DNA of 8,420 nt from an uncultured Candidatus Melainabacteria bacterium (GTDB lineage Bacteria; Cyanobacteriota; Vampirovibrionia; Gastranaerophilales; Gastranaerophilaceae), in NCBI GenBank assembly GCA_946622835.1, contig CAMOQI010000022.1:1-8420 (forward strand), written 5' to 3'. A program made the translations under genes and the position numbers. This document shows positions 1 through 5,149 of the stretch, piece after piece. Every line of letters begins with the position of its first letter. The first letter of the stretch is position 1. The notes beneath the pieces are model-generated. The model did not search any database. It was given only the letters and a program-made list of their open reading frames with translations, and had not been told where the DNA came from.

Positions 1-291
1 TTCGCCTTTTGCAAATGCTTTTGGCAATGCTCTAAATGCCCAAGCTGCAGCAAATACTCCGGCTCCTGTGATAATGCCGTTTATGATTCCTTTGAAATAA
101 GACCTTGTTAATTGATCAACCGATGCAAAAAATTTCCAAACATTTGCAATTTTTTCATTGACGGCAGAAGATTTTCTCTCTTGAGCCTGCGGCACAACTT
201 CTTGTGCTGTTGCAGATTTTGCAGGTGCATTATCCTGCTGATTTGGAACTTGCTGTGATTTAAAACTTATTGTGCTGAATCCTACCTTCAT
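1..291 (-). CDS. Unrecognised protein with N-terminal FKS motif and a hydrophobic segment (C-terminus cut by window edge)
   Basis: Ninety-seven codons are visible, from ATG at 291 to the left edge with no stop, so the C-terminus lies outside the window. The start is supported by a Shine-Dalgarno AAGGAG at 304-299, seven bases before the ATG. The first residues, MKVGFSTISFKSQQ, contain a block that reappears at the start of the large peptidase at 5150. Residues ~13-45 are rich in Q, A, P and S and look disordered. Residues ~68-86 (from GIINGIITGAG to AWAFRA) form a Gly/Ala-rich hydrophobic stretch that could be a transmembrane or amphipathic helix. There is no classical signal peptide. It lies 67 bp downstream of mutS on the same strand with no obvious terminator between them, so co-transcription is possible. 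I do not recognise a family and assign no function. Confidence 0.8.
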   Translation of the reverse strand, partial: MKVGFSTISFKSQQVPNQQDNAPAKSATAQEVVPQAQERKSSAVNEKIANVWKFFASVDQLTRSYFKGIINGIITGAGVFAAAWAFRALPKAFAKGE

Positions 292-358
292 ATTCACGCT
301 CCTTAACGAATGTATTAAAACACTAAAATTAATATTTTTGCCATTTATTTATAATTCT

Positions 359-2938
359 TTACAATCCGAATAATGACAACTGCGGAAGCTCATCTTCATT
401 TTCGGAATTTTTCTTGCGGGTTGCAAGATTATTAGAAAAATCTTTTTGCATCTTTGTCATCAATTCTTGAGAACGTTTAATAACAGCGGAGGGCAATCCC
501 GCCATTTTTGCAACCTGAATACCATAACTTTTACTTGTTCCGCCCTGCACAATCTTGCGCAAAAATTCTATTTCACCATCTTGTTCCGCCACTGTTATTC
601 TATAATTTTTTATCTGTGGATAAGTCTTTGTCATAACATTAAGTTCATGATAGTGAGTTGCAAAAATGCAACGGGCTTTTATTTTTGTTGCAATATATTC
701 AGCAACGGACCAAGCAATCGCAACTCCATCATAAGTGCTTGTCCCGCGTCCGATTTCATCCAATAATATAAAACTTTTTTCGGTTGCAGAGTTTAATATT
801 AAAGAAGTTTCTATCATCTCAACCATGAAAGTCGATTGACCCAACGTTAAATCATCGCTTGCGCCGACCCTTGTAAAAACCTTATCTGCAATCCCTATTT
901 TTGCAGCATCAGCAGGAACCCAAGAGCCAACTTGAGCCAAAATAAGAATTAAGGCATTTTGGCGCATATATGTAGATTTACCTGCCATATTCGGCCCTGT
1001 CAGTATCATAAATTGAGTTGTATCAACAGAGTTTGATTTTAATTCCAAATCATTTGATACGTATTCCCCCAGCGGCAAAACTTTTTCTAAAACAGGGTGT
1101 CGCCCGTTTTTTACTATCAAATCATCAGAATCATCTACTTGCGGCTTACAATAATGATTTTCAACCGCAACATTTGCAAATGAGTTCAACACATCTGCTT
1201 TTGCTATCGCTTGGGCTATCTGTCTTATATTTGACACGTATTCCTTTGAATATTCGCGAAAATCCGTAAACATTTTATATTCAAGTTCTGTTGACTTAAA
1301 TTTTGCAGACAAAACATCATCTTCATGTTTTTTAAGCTCTTCTGTAATAAATCTTTCCGCGCCCGTTAGAGTTTGTTTTCTTATATATTCCGACGGAACC
1401 AAATTTAAGTTTGTATTAGTAACTTCTATATAATACCCAAAAACTTTATTATACCCGACTTTCAAAGTTTTTATACCGGTTTTTTCTTTTTCGGTTTCTT
1501 CAAAATTCTTCAACCAATTCTCTCCGCCGGTTAATAAATCTCTAAAATAATCAAGTTCTCCGCTCACACCTTCTTTAATAATCCCGCCTTCTTTAATCAC
1601 AATAGGCGGATTCTCAACAATAGTGTTTTCAATCATTGTTGAATACTCTTCCAAAGAGTCAAGATATTCGCGAACATCTGAGAAAATATCATTTTTCATA
1701 TTTTCAGTAAGTGCAAACAACCTTGGCAACACATTTAATGACAGCTTCAAACTTATAAAATCTCTGGGAGATGCGGAACCGTTGCTCATACGGGTTGCTA
1801 AACGTTGAATGTCATATACATTTTCCAACGCTTCCGATAACGAAAAACGGACATCTTCATTTTCGACCAATTCCGTTACAACATCTTGTCGGGCTGTAAT
1901 ATCTTGGACTTTTTTCAACGGCTGACATATCCAGCTTTTTAAAAGTCTTGCTCCCATATTTGTCTTTGTTCTGTCTATTGCCCATAATAAAGAACCGTAT
2001 TTATTTTTTTCTCTTAAAGTTTCTGTTAACTCAAGATTTTTTCTGGTTGAGTCGTCCAATATCATATATTCAGAAATTTCATAAGGTTCTATTCTTTCAA
2101 ATTTTGGCATATTACCCTTTTGCATCTCCCAAATATAAGATAATAACGCTCCTGCAGCTCTAAATCCCAATTTATATTTTGAATATCCAAAACTTTCCAA
2201 ACTTTGAGTTTTGAATACGGTTTTTAAATTATTTTCTGCAAAACTCGGTTCAAAAACGGATTCCGGTATTTTTGAACAAGTATATTTTTTTGTAATTTCT
2301 TCAGGTAAATTCACAACTTCATCCGGAACTATTTGAAACGGCTTAATCTCCTGTTTCAAAGCAGGTGCTACTATTTCTGAGGGTCTTATTCTGACAAGTT
2401 CTGATAAAAGCAAATCCAAAGTAATTTGAGTTACTCTGAATTCACCTGTCGAAATATCCGTGTATGCAAACCCGTATAAATCGGTTTTGGAATCTTTATA
2501 TATCGCACAAATATAATTGTTTGAATTTTGATTAAGTAAATTACTTTCAATAAGAGTTCCCGGTGTAATTACACGCGTGATACCTCTTTTAACAAGCCCT
2601 TTTGCAAATTTGGGGTCTTCTAATTGATCACATATTGCAACTTTATAATTTTTTTGTACCAATTTTTCAAGATAAGCGTCTGCGGCTTTCGCAGGAATTC
2701 CCGCAAGCGGAATTCTGCCCATTTTAGCACCCGAATCTCGACCGGTCAATGTCAATTCCAATTCTTTAGACATTGTAACGGCATCTTCATAAAAAGTTTC
2801 GTAAAAATCACCAAGCCTGTACCATAATAAAACCCCGGGATTTTCCTGTTTTATTTTGAGATACTGTTGCATAACAGGGGTTACATCATCAATGTTAACT
2901 TCCCAACTGTTTACAAAATTGATTTCAGGTTTGCTCAT
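359..2938 (-). CDS. mutS: DNA mismatch repair ATPase MutS
   Basis: This is the mismatch sensor of methyl-independent or methyl-directed repair: a dimeric clamp that binds mispaired or looped DNA and uses ATP to recruit MutL. At 859 residues it has the usual length for MutS1. The N-terminal mismatch-binding motif GDFYETF carries the wedge Phe and Glu at F45 and E47. The connector, lever and clamp domains follow. The C-terminal ATPase has a Walker A motif, GPNMAGKST, at 648-656, and a Walker B/signature region, LLDEIGRGTST, with D727 and E728. The FATHYHEL motif is also present. The protein ends in QLSLF (853-857), a consensus sliding-clamp binding peptide. No mutL is visible in the window. The ATG at 2938 has no recognisable Shine-Dalgarno: the preceding bases are only A and T plus one G. 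The next gene on the same strand (start 291) follows after 67 bp. No frameshift or missing catalytic residue is seen. Confidence 0.98.
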   Translation of the reverse strand: MSKPEINFVNSWEVNIDDVTPVMQQYLKIKQENPGVLLWYRLGDFYETFYEDAVTMSKELELTLTGRDSGAKMGRIPLAGIPAKAADAYLEKLVQKNYKVAICDQLEDPKFAKGLVKRGITRVITPGTLIESNLLNQNSNNYICAIYKDSKTDLYGFAYTDISTGEFRVTQITLDLLLSELVRIRPSEIVAPALKQEIKPFQIVPDEVVNLPEEITKKYTCSKIPESVFEPSFAENNLKTVFKTQSLESFGYSKYKLGFRAAGALLSYIWEMQKGNMPKFERIEPYEISEYMILDDSTRKNLELTETLREKNKYGSLLWAIDRTKTNMGARLLKSWICQPLKKVQDITARQDVVTELVENEDVRFSLSEALENVYDIQRLATRMSNGSASPRDFISLKLSLNVLPRLFALTENMKNDIFSDVREYLDSLEEYSTMIENTIVENPPIVIKEGGIIKEGVSGELDYFRDLLTGGENWLKNFEETEKEKTGIKTLKVGYNKVFGYYIEVTNTNLNLVPSEYIRKQTLTGAERFITEELKKHEDDVLSAKFKSTELEYKMFTDFREYSKEYVSNIRQIAQAIAKADVLNSFANVAVENHYCKPQVDDSDDLIVKNGRHPVLEKVLPLGEYVSNDLELKSNSVDTTQFMILTGPNMAGKSTYMRQNALILILAQVGSWVPADAAKIGIADKVFTRVGASDDLTLGQSTFMVEMIETSLILNSATEKSFILLDEIGRGTSTYDGVAIAWSVAEYIATKIKARCIFATHYHELNVMTKTYPQIKNYRITVAEQDGEIEFLRKIVQGGTSKSYGIQVAKMAGLPSAVIKRSQELMTKMQKDFSNNLATRKKNSENEDELPQLSLFGL

Positions 2939-2946
2939 ACTATAAT
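2919..2946 (+). promoter_or_regulatory. Probable promoter of the 2977 gene, within the mutS divergent spacer
   Basis: TTGATT (2919-2924), a 16-bp spacer and a perfect TATAAT (2941-2946) fit a sigma-70 type promoter reading right. Transcription would start near 2953, leaving a ~24-nt leader with the AGAGGA ribosome site. The -35 lies inside the first codons of mutS. The same AT-only block also contains TATAAT on the minus strand (2955-2950), which could drive mutS, but I found no well-spaced -35 for it. Confidence 0.45.
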
Positions 2947-2976
2947 ATAATTATATAAAAACAAGAGGATTTCAAC

Positions 2977-3576
2977 ATGGGTTGTTTAAAAAACGTAACA
3001 AGATCAATATTTTTAACCGTTATTGTAGTAGGTTTTATGGCATTTGGCGGAAATGATTTTATTAAAAATCGCATACATAATTTCTTTCATCCAAGCCATG
3101 ATGTAATACTTGAAAGGGCGCAAAAAGTCGGAGATTTTTCCAAAATAAATCAGGAATTTGAAATAGAAAAAGCTGCAGGGATTTTGGGATATAACGCTGT
3201 TTTGGCGGAGCATAAGGCTTCCGGACAAAAAATGGTTGTTATTGATTCGGGTAAAAAAACTATTATTACACAAGACGATATCAAAGCTGTTGATGCAGAA
3301 GACAGGTTAAAAAAAGCACTGAGTAATTTTAAATATCAGTCAATGGCAATAGAAGATTTCAGCGTAACAGATAAAGGCTCAATGACTTCATACGGGCATG
3401 AAATTCCTTATGTCAAATTCAGAGCCAAAGTGAAAAAGCTTCCCATAGGTGAAATCGGCGGAATAATTTCTGTTGCAAAAGATTCTGAAGGTAAAGATAA
3501 GGTTTTAGTTTCCGCGAACGAAAAAGACCGTTACTCTCAGCTTATAGCAAATGAATTTTTCAAGGCGGTTAAATAA
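2977..3576 (+). CDS. Membrane-anchored protein of unknown function
   Basis: This ORF encodes 199 residues and has a good ribosome site (AGAGGA, seven bases before the ATG). After a short basic N-terminus, residues ~10-25 (SIFLTVIVVGFMAFGG) form one hydrophobic helix. This suggests an uncleaved signal anchor with the rest outside the cytoplasmic membrane; Cys3 lies ahead of the helix and does not form a lipobox. The remaining ~170 residues are soluble, charged and mixed alpha/beta. They include the hydrophobic strand MVVIDSG followed by KKTIITQDDI, and a C-terminal half with KFRAKVKKLP and GGIISVAKDSEGKDKVLVSA, which resembles a small beta-sheet domain. I do not recognise the family. It is transcribed away from mutS and ends two bases before the stop of the convergent regulator gene. 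No catalytic motif is apparent. Confidence 0.88.
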   Translation: MGCLKNVTRSIFLTVIVVGFMAFGGNDFIKNRIHNFFHPSHDVILERAQKVGDFSKINQEFEIEKAAGILGYNAVLAEHKASGQKMVVIDSGKKTIITQDDIKAVDAEDRLKKALSNFKYQSMAIEDFSVTDKGSMTSYGHEIPYVKFRAKVKKLPIGEIGGIISVAKDSEGKDKVLVSANEKDRYSQLIANEFFKAVK

Positions 3577-3578
3577 TT

Positions 3579-3833
3579 TTATTCATCATCAAAATTATAA
3601 TTAAAATCAATATTTTTTATCAATTGCGACGGCTGAATTTTAAGCATATGAGAAATTTTTAACAATGTAGAAAATTTTAAATCTACTAACCCGTTTTCTA
3701 TTCTGCTCAATGTTGCAGGAGTGATAAAACCATTTTGTAATGCAAACTTATTCAGAGATTTGCTTTTTACAATACGGGCTTGTTTAATCCTTTTTCCTAA
3801 TTTTTTGAGATTTTCTTTGTCAACTTGTTGCAT
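3579..3833 (-). CDS. XRE-family helix-turn-helix transcriptional regulator
   Basis: This is a small DNA-binding protein of 84 residues from the chosen ATG at 3833 (MQQVDKENLKKLG). The Cro/C1-type HTH fills nearly the whole protein: LGKRIKQAR (helix 1), SLNKFALQNG (helix 2), TPATLSRIENG (recognition helix with the typical S-R-I-E-N-G), then KFSTLLKISHMLKIQPSQLI (helices 4-5). The frame stays open upstream to an ATG at 3920, but those 29 residues are Tyr/Ile-rich, precede the normal start of the domain, and overlap the promoter-like sequences. I therefore take the internal Met. Neither start has a Shine-Dalgarno; a -10-like TATAAG at 3860-3855 leaves only a ~14-nt leader. A 16-bp inverted repeat at 3868-3883 lies just upstream and suggests autoregulation. 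The C-terminus (NYNFDDE) is short and acidic, with no ligand domain. The target genes are unknown. Confidence 0.85.
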   Translation of the reverse strand: MQQVDKENLKKLGKRIKQARIVKSKSLNKFALQNGFITPATLSRIENGLVDLKFSTLLKISHMLKIQPSQLIKNIDFNYNFDDE

Positions 3834-3854
3834 ATATGTAATGTTAATGTTATT

Positions 3855-3882
3855 CTTATATAAAATCATTACACTTATGTAA
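3855..3882 (-). promoter_or_regulatory. Possible promoter of the XRE regulator
   Basis: Read on the minus strand, TTACAT (3882-3877), a 16-bp spacer and TATAAG (3860-3855) form a moderate sigma-70-like promoter. Transcription would begin near 3848, about 14 bases before the chosen ATG. The -35 falls inside the inverted repeat at 3868-3883, so a bound repressor would block it. Neither hexamer is consensus. Confidence 0.3.
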
Positions 3883-3883
3883 T
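3868..3883. promoter_or_regulatory. Inverted repeat, candidate operator of the XRE regulator
   Basis: ATTACA-CTTA-TGTAAT is a perfect inverted repeat with 6-bp arms and a 4-bp centre. It sits in the ~100-bp spacer between the regulator (start 3833) and the small divergent ORF (start 3932). XRE dimers usually bind palindromes of this size next to their own gene. It overlaps the proposed -35 of the regulator and lies 12 bp upstream of a perfect TATAAT on the other strand, so one site could control both directions. Binding is inferred from position only. Confidence 0.45.
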
Positions 3884-3894
3884 AGGAATAATAA

Positions 3895-3900
3895 TATAAT
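3895..3900 (+). promoter_or_regulatory. -10 hexamer for the small ORF at 3932
   Basis: A perfect TATAAT reads right, with a predicted start near 3907 and a ~25-nt leader before the ATG at 3932. No good -35 exists at 16-18 bp; that position is occupied by the inverted repeat at 3868-3883. The block is A/T-only, so a chance match is quite possible. Confidence 0.25.
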
Positions 3901-3931
3901 AGAATTTTGTGAAACACCAATATTACGCAAT

Positions 3932-4039
3932 ATGAATTTGAGCGATATAGATAAAATACGATTAAAAAAGATAATAAACAAAGCTGAAAAAATTTCTAAA
4001 ATATTGATGCAATTTAGGGAAATTTTAAGAGAAAATTGA
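3932..4039 (+). CDS. Possible small protein, 35 residues, divergent from the XRE regulator
   Basis: A short ORF begins MNLSDIDKIRLKK and ends REILREN before TGA. The peptide is Lys/Ile/Leu-rich with hydrophobic residues spaced every three to four positions, so it would form one amphipathic, basic helix; it lacks Cys, Trp and Gly. It faces the XRE gene across a shared promoter-like spacer with an inverted repeat, the arrangement of a regulator and its controlled small gene (for example a toxin-antitoxin pair or a peptide), but nothing else identifies it as such. There is no Shine-Dalgarno, and the frame remains open for several codons upstream without a usable ATG. It may equally be a remnant or a chance ORF in AT-rich DNA. 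Confidence 0.3.
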   Translation: MNLSDIDKIRLKKIINKAEKISKILMQFREILREN

Positions 4040-4051
4040 GTGCATACAGCC

Positions 4052-4080
4052 AAAAAAGAAAGGGGTTCGTCACCCCTTTC
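4052..4080 (-). terminator. Intrinsic terminator (minus strand)
   Basis: GAAAGGGGT and ACCCCTTTC form a perfect 9-bp stem around a 5-base loop (4058-4080). On the minus strand the stem is followed directly by six T residues (4057-4052), the textbook arrangement. On the plus strand it is followed by CATTCT, so termination there would be weaker. It lies 18 bp beyond the stop of the small plus-strand ORF, and may serve it in part, but the U-tract shows that its main direction is minus. Confidence 0.85.
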
Positions 4081-4121
4081 CATTCTAAAAAATGAACAAA
4101 AATACAGTATTTTTAACTGCT
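4052..4121 (-). ncRNA. Candidate small RNA, about 70 nt
   Basis: A strong promoter (4156-4128) and an intrinsic terminator (4080-4052) on the same strand bracket about 70 bases without a credible ORF. The start is placed seven bases after the -10. The RNA would contain a first AU-rich hairpin from the inverted repeat AAAAATAC-A-GTATTTTT (4098-4114), then a single-stranded U-rich stretch, then the GC-rich terminator stem and a U6 tail. This is the general shape of a trans-acting bacterial sRNA. It is separate from the upstream aquaporin gene, which has its own terminator at 4243-4210. The only ATG inside (4083) lacks a ribosome site and would be read through the terminator. No known RNA family is recognised. 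Confidence 0.5.
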
Positions 4122-4127
4122 ATTAAT

Positions 4128-4156
4128 ATTATAACGATGTTTTCAAACCTTTTCAA
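4128..4156 (-). promoter_or_regulatory. Strong sigma-70-type promoter of the candidate sRNA
   Basis: On the minus strand TTGAAA (4156-4151), exactly 17 bp of spacer, and TATAAT (4133-4128) give the best-formed promoter in the window. The spacer and -35 include a tandem imperfect 10-bp repeat (4141-4150 and 4151-4160, each beginning TTTCAA on the plus strand), so a second TTGAAA lies within the spacer. No protein-coding gene starts downstream before the terminator. Confidence 0.6.
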
Positions 4157-4199
4157 CCCTCGACATGAATAATATTACAGAACCGTTACAAGAAATGTA

Positions 4200-4243
4200 T
4201 AAGAAAACAAAAGGTGGAATTATTTTAAAATAATTCCGCCTTT
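4200..4243 (-). terminator. Terminator of the aquaporin gene
   Basis: A 34-bp near-perfect palindrome (4210-4243) has 17-bp arms with one mismatch. It starts 21 bp after the aquaporin stop codon. On the minus strand it is followed by TTGTTTTCTT (4209-4200), a U-rich tail. The one imperfect position is a C-A mismatch in minus-strand RNA but a G-U pair in plus-strand RNA, so the hairpin could also stop transcription from the other side. Confidence 0.75.
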
Positions 4244-4264
4244 GAAATTGTTATAATTTCAAAA

Positions 4265-4897
4265 CTAGTCTTCATTTACATATTTGTAGACACAACCTGC
4301 CAGAACACCGGCAACAAGGTTTGCACAAATAGTTGCCAAAACAGTTTTGCAGCATACAGCACCGCCAAAAATCATAGCAGAAACAGCTACAGCAGGGTTG
4401 AATGCGCCCAAGCAGATTCCTCCAACAGCAAAAGCGCCTACCATTACGGTAGAACCGATTGCAAGACCATAATATGAATTGCCTTCAGTTTTTTTAGATG
4501 TTGCAGTGAATAATACAACATAGCAAAGAGCAAATGTAAATAACATTTCAGCAACGATTACATTTGTCATTTCAAAGCATCCGCCGCTTGCTTGAGTTGC
4601 GCCCGGCAGTAATGTAGCAACATAAGCAGCTAATGCGCCGCCTGCAACTTGGAATAATGCATAAGGAATCCATTGTTTCCATTCCAAAGCTCCGCGAACG
4701 GCAGCAGCTAAAGAAACAGCCGGATTGTAATGTCCGCCGGACACATATCCGCCGGCATATACCATAACCATCAAAGCAAAACCAATTGCCAAAGGTGCAA
4801 TTACACCTTCACCGCCTAATAGTGCAGTTGCTACAATCGTGAATACAAGGAAAAATGTTCCGATGAATTCAACCAAGTACTTTTTAAAGTTCTCCAT
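4265..4897 (-). CDS. Aquaporin / MIP-family channel with atypical selectivity filter
   Basis: This encodes a 210-residue integral membrane channel of the major intrinsic protein family, slightly shorter than AqpZ (about 230). Six membrane helices lie at roughly 8-27, 33-52, 76-96, 112-132, 143-162 and 182-205. The two half-helices carry the pore motifs: GGHYNPAVS with N58-P59-A60, and GAFNPAVAV with N167-P168-A169. The residue after the second NPA is Val170, where nearly all family members have the selectivity-filter Arg. The helix-5 position that is His in AqpZ appears to be a small residue near Ala155. A wider, less charged filter is therefore expected, and pure water selectivity should not be assumed; the substrate is unknown, so I give no symbol. 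The start has a consensus AGGAGG five bases before the ATG, implying efficient translation. Upstream lie an extended -10 promoter and an inverted repeat; downstream is a terminator. It appears to be a single-gene unit. Confidence 0.93.
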   Translation of the reverse strand: MENFKKYLVEFIGTFFLVFTIVATALLGGEGVIAPLAIGFALMVMVYAGGYVSGGHYNPAVSLAAAVRGALEWKQWIPYALFQVAGGALAAYVATLLPGATQASGGCFEMTNVIVAEMLFTFALCYVVLFTATSKKTEGNSYYGLAIGSTVMVGAFAVGGICLGAFNPAVAVSAMIFGGAVCCKTVLATICANLVAGVLAGCVYKYVNED

Positions 4898-4924
4898 AAT
4901 TTCCTCCTAACTTTAATAATACGG

Positions 4925-4954
4925 GTTATACAACGCACTTGAATTTTGTATAAC
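4925..4954. promoter_or_regulatory. Inverted repeat in the aquaporin leader/promoter region
   Basis: GTTATACAA (4925-4933), 12 bp, then TTGTATAAC (4946-4954) form perfect 9-bp inverted arms, with centres 21 bp apart, two turns of the helix. This spacing suits a protein dimer or tetramer bound on one face of the DNA. If transcription starts from the -10 at 4976-4971, the same sequence would instead form a stem-loop in the mRNA leader, ending ~16 bases before the AGGAGG. Both readings are inference. Confidence 0.45.
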
Positions 4955-4970
4955 TCAAACGACTATTTTG

Positions 4971-4979
4971 ATTATATCA
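4971..4979 (-). promoter_or_regulatory. Extended -10 promoter of the aquaporin gene
   Basis: On the minus strand TGATATAAT (4979-4971) matches the extended -10 consensus TGnTATAAT, which does not need a good -35; none is seen. Transcription would start near 4964 and give a leader of about 67 nt that includes the 4925-4954 inverted repeat. The rest of the divergent spacer to 5102 is very AT-rich, with nothing else that I can interpret. Confidence 0.5.
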
Positions 4980-5102
4980 CTTTTGAAAAAAAATAGAAGA
5001 TATGAACTTTTGTAAAATTTGTGTCTCCAATTCGCTTTTATAAAAATTTATACGCGATATAAGTTATGTAAATTTTTTTTAAAATACATGGCAAATTTTT
5101 GT

Positions 5103-5141
5103 TTGACGTGCATTTAAATCCCTATAAATCATATGGGGATT
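5103..5141 (+). promoter_or_regulatory. Promoter-like elements and possible hairpin before the large peptidase gene
   Basis: TTGACG (5103-5108) resembles a -35, and TATAAA (5123-5128) a -10, but they are only 14 bp apart, too close for a normal promoter. An overlapping TAAATC (5125-5130) gives 16 bp but a poor match. AATCCC (5117-5122) and GGGATT (5136-5141) are inverted 6-bp arms; the right arm contains GGGGA, the only ribosome-site-like sequence before the ATG at 5150. If both arms are transcribed, the hairpin could mask it. Confidence 0.25.
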
Positions 5142-5149
5142 CATATCTG

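Noticed and set aside
446..2827. Several plus-strand ORFs of 61-106 codons within mutS (446-766, 1018-1269, 1623-1808, 2624-2827) and one minus-strand ORF of 71 codons (1948-2163)
   Set aside because: mutS is complete and its motifs are intact in its own frame throughout; these are shadows without ribosome sites or protein-like composition.
3013..3273. Minus-strand 86-codon ORF
   Set aside because: It lies wholly inside the plus-strand membrane protein gene, which has a good ribosome site, a signal anchor and normal composition; this is an antisense shadow.
3573..3598. Inverted repeat ATAATTTT-N10-AAAATTAT between the convergent stop codons
   Set aside because: It could be a shared terminator, but all eight stem pairs are A-T and the surroundings are A/T-only, so it would be a weak hairpin and is easily a chance match.
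3834..3920. N-terminal extension of the XRE protein to ATG 3920
   Set aside because: The extra 29 residues are Tyr/Ile-rich, precede the normal start of the HTH fold, and coincide with the inverted repeat and promoter-like hexamers. No ribosome site favours this start.
3856..4083. Minus-strand ORF of 75 codons starting ATGGAAAGG
   Set aside because: It reads straight through the strong intrinsic terminator at 4080-4052, has no ribosome site, and its hydrophobic translation is what the antisense of a Lys/Ile-rich AT-rich stretch gives.
4165..4233. Plus-strand 22-codon ORF (MNNITEPLQEMYK...)
   Set aside because: No ribosome site or promoter; its last third is simply the left arm and centre of the aquaporin terminator palindrome.
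4081..4264. Search for tRNA, CRISPR, IS ends or attachment sites in the intergenic stretches (also 4898-5149)
   Set aside because: No cloverleaf-like sequence, spaced direct repeats or transposase remnants were seen; only the promoter, terminator and inverted-repeat elements listed.
5037..5100. AT-rich repeats such as TATAAA-AA-TTTATA and poly-T near 5072-5080
   Set aside because: Low-complexity intergenic AT sequence; the palindrome arms are six A-T pairs and no gene ends nearby that would need a terminator.
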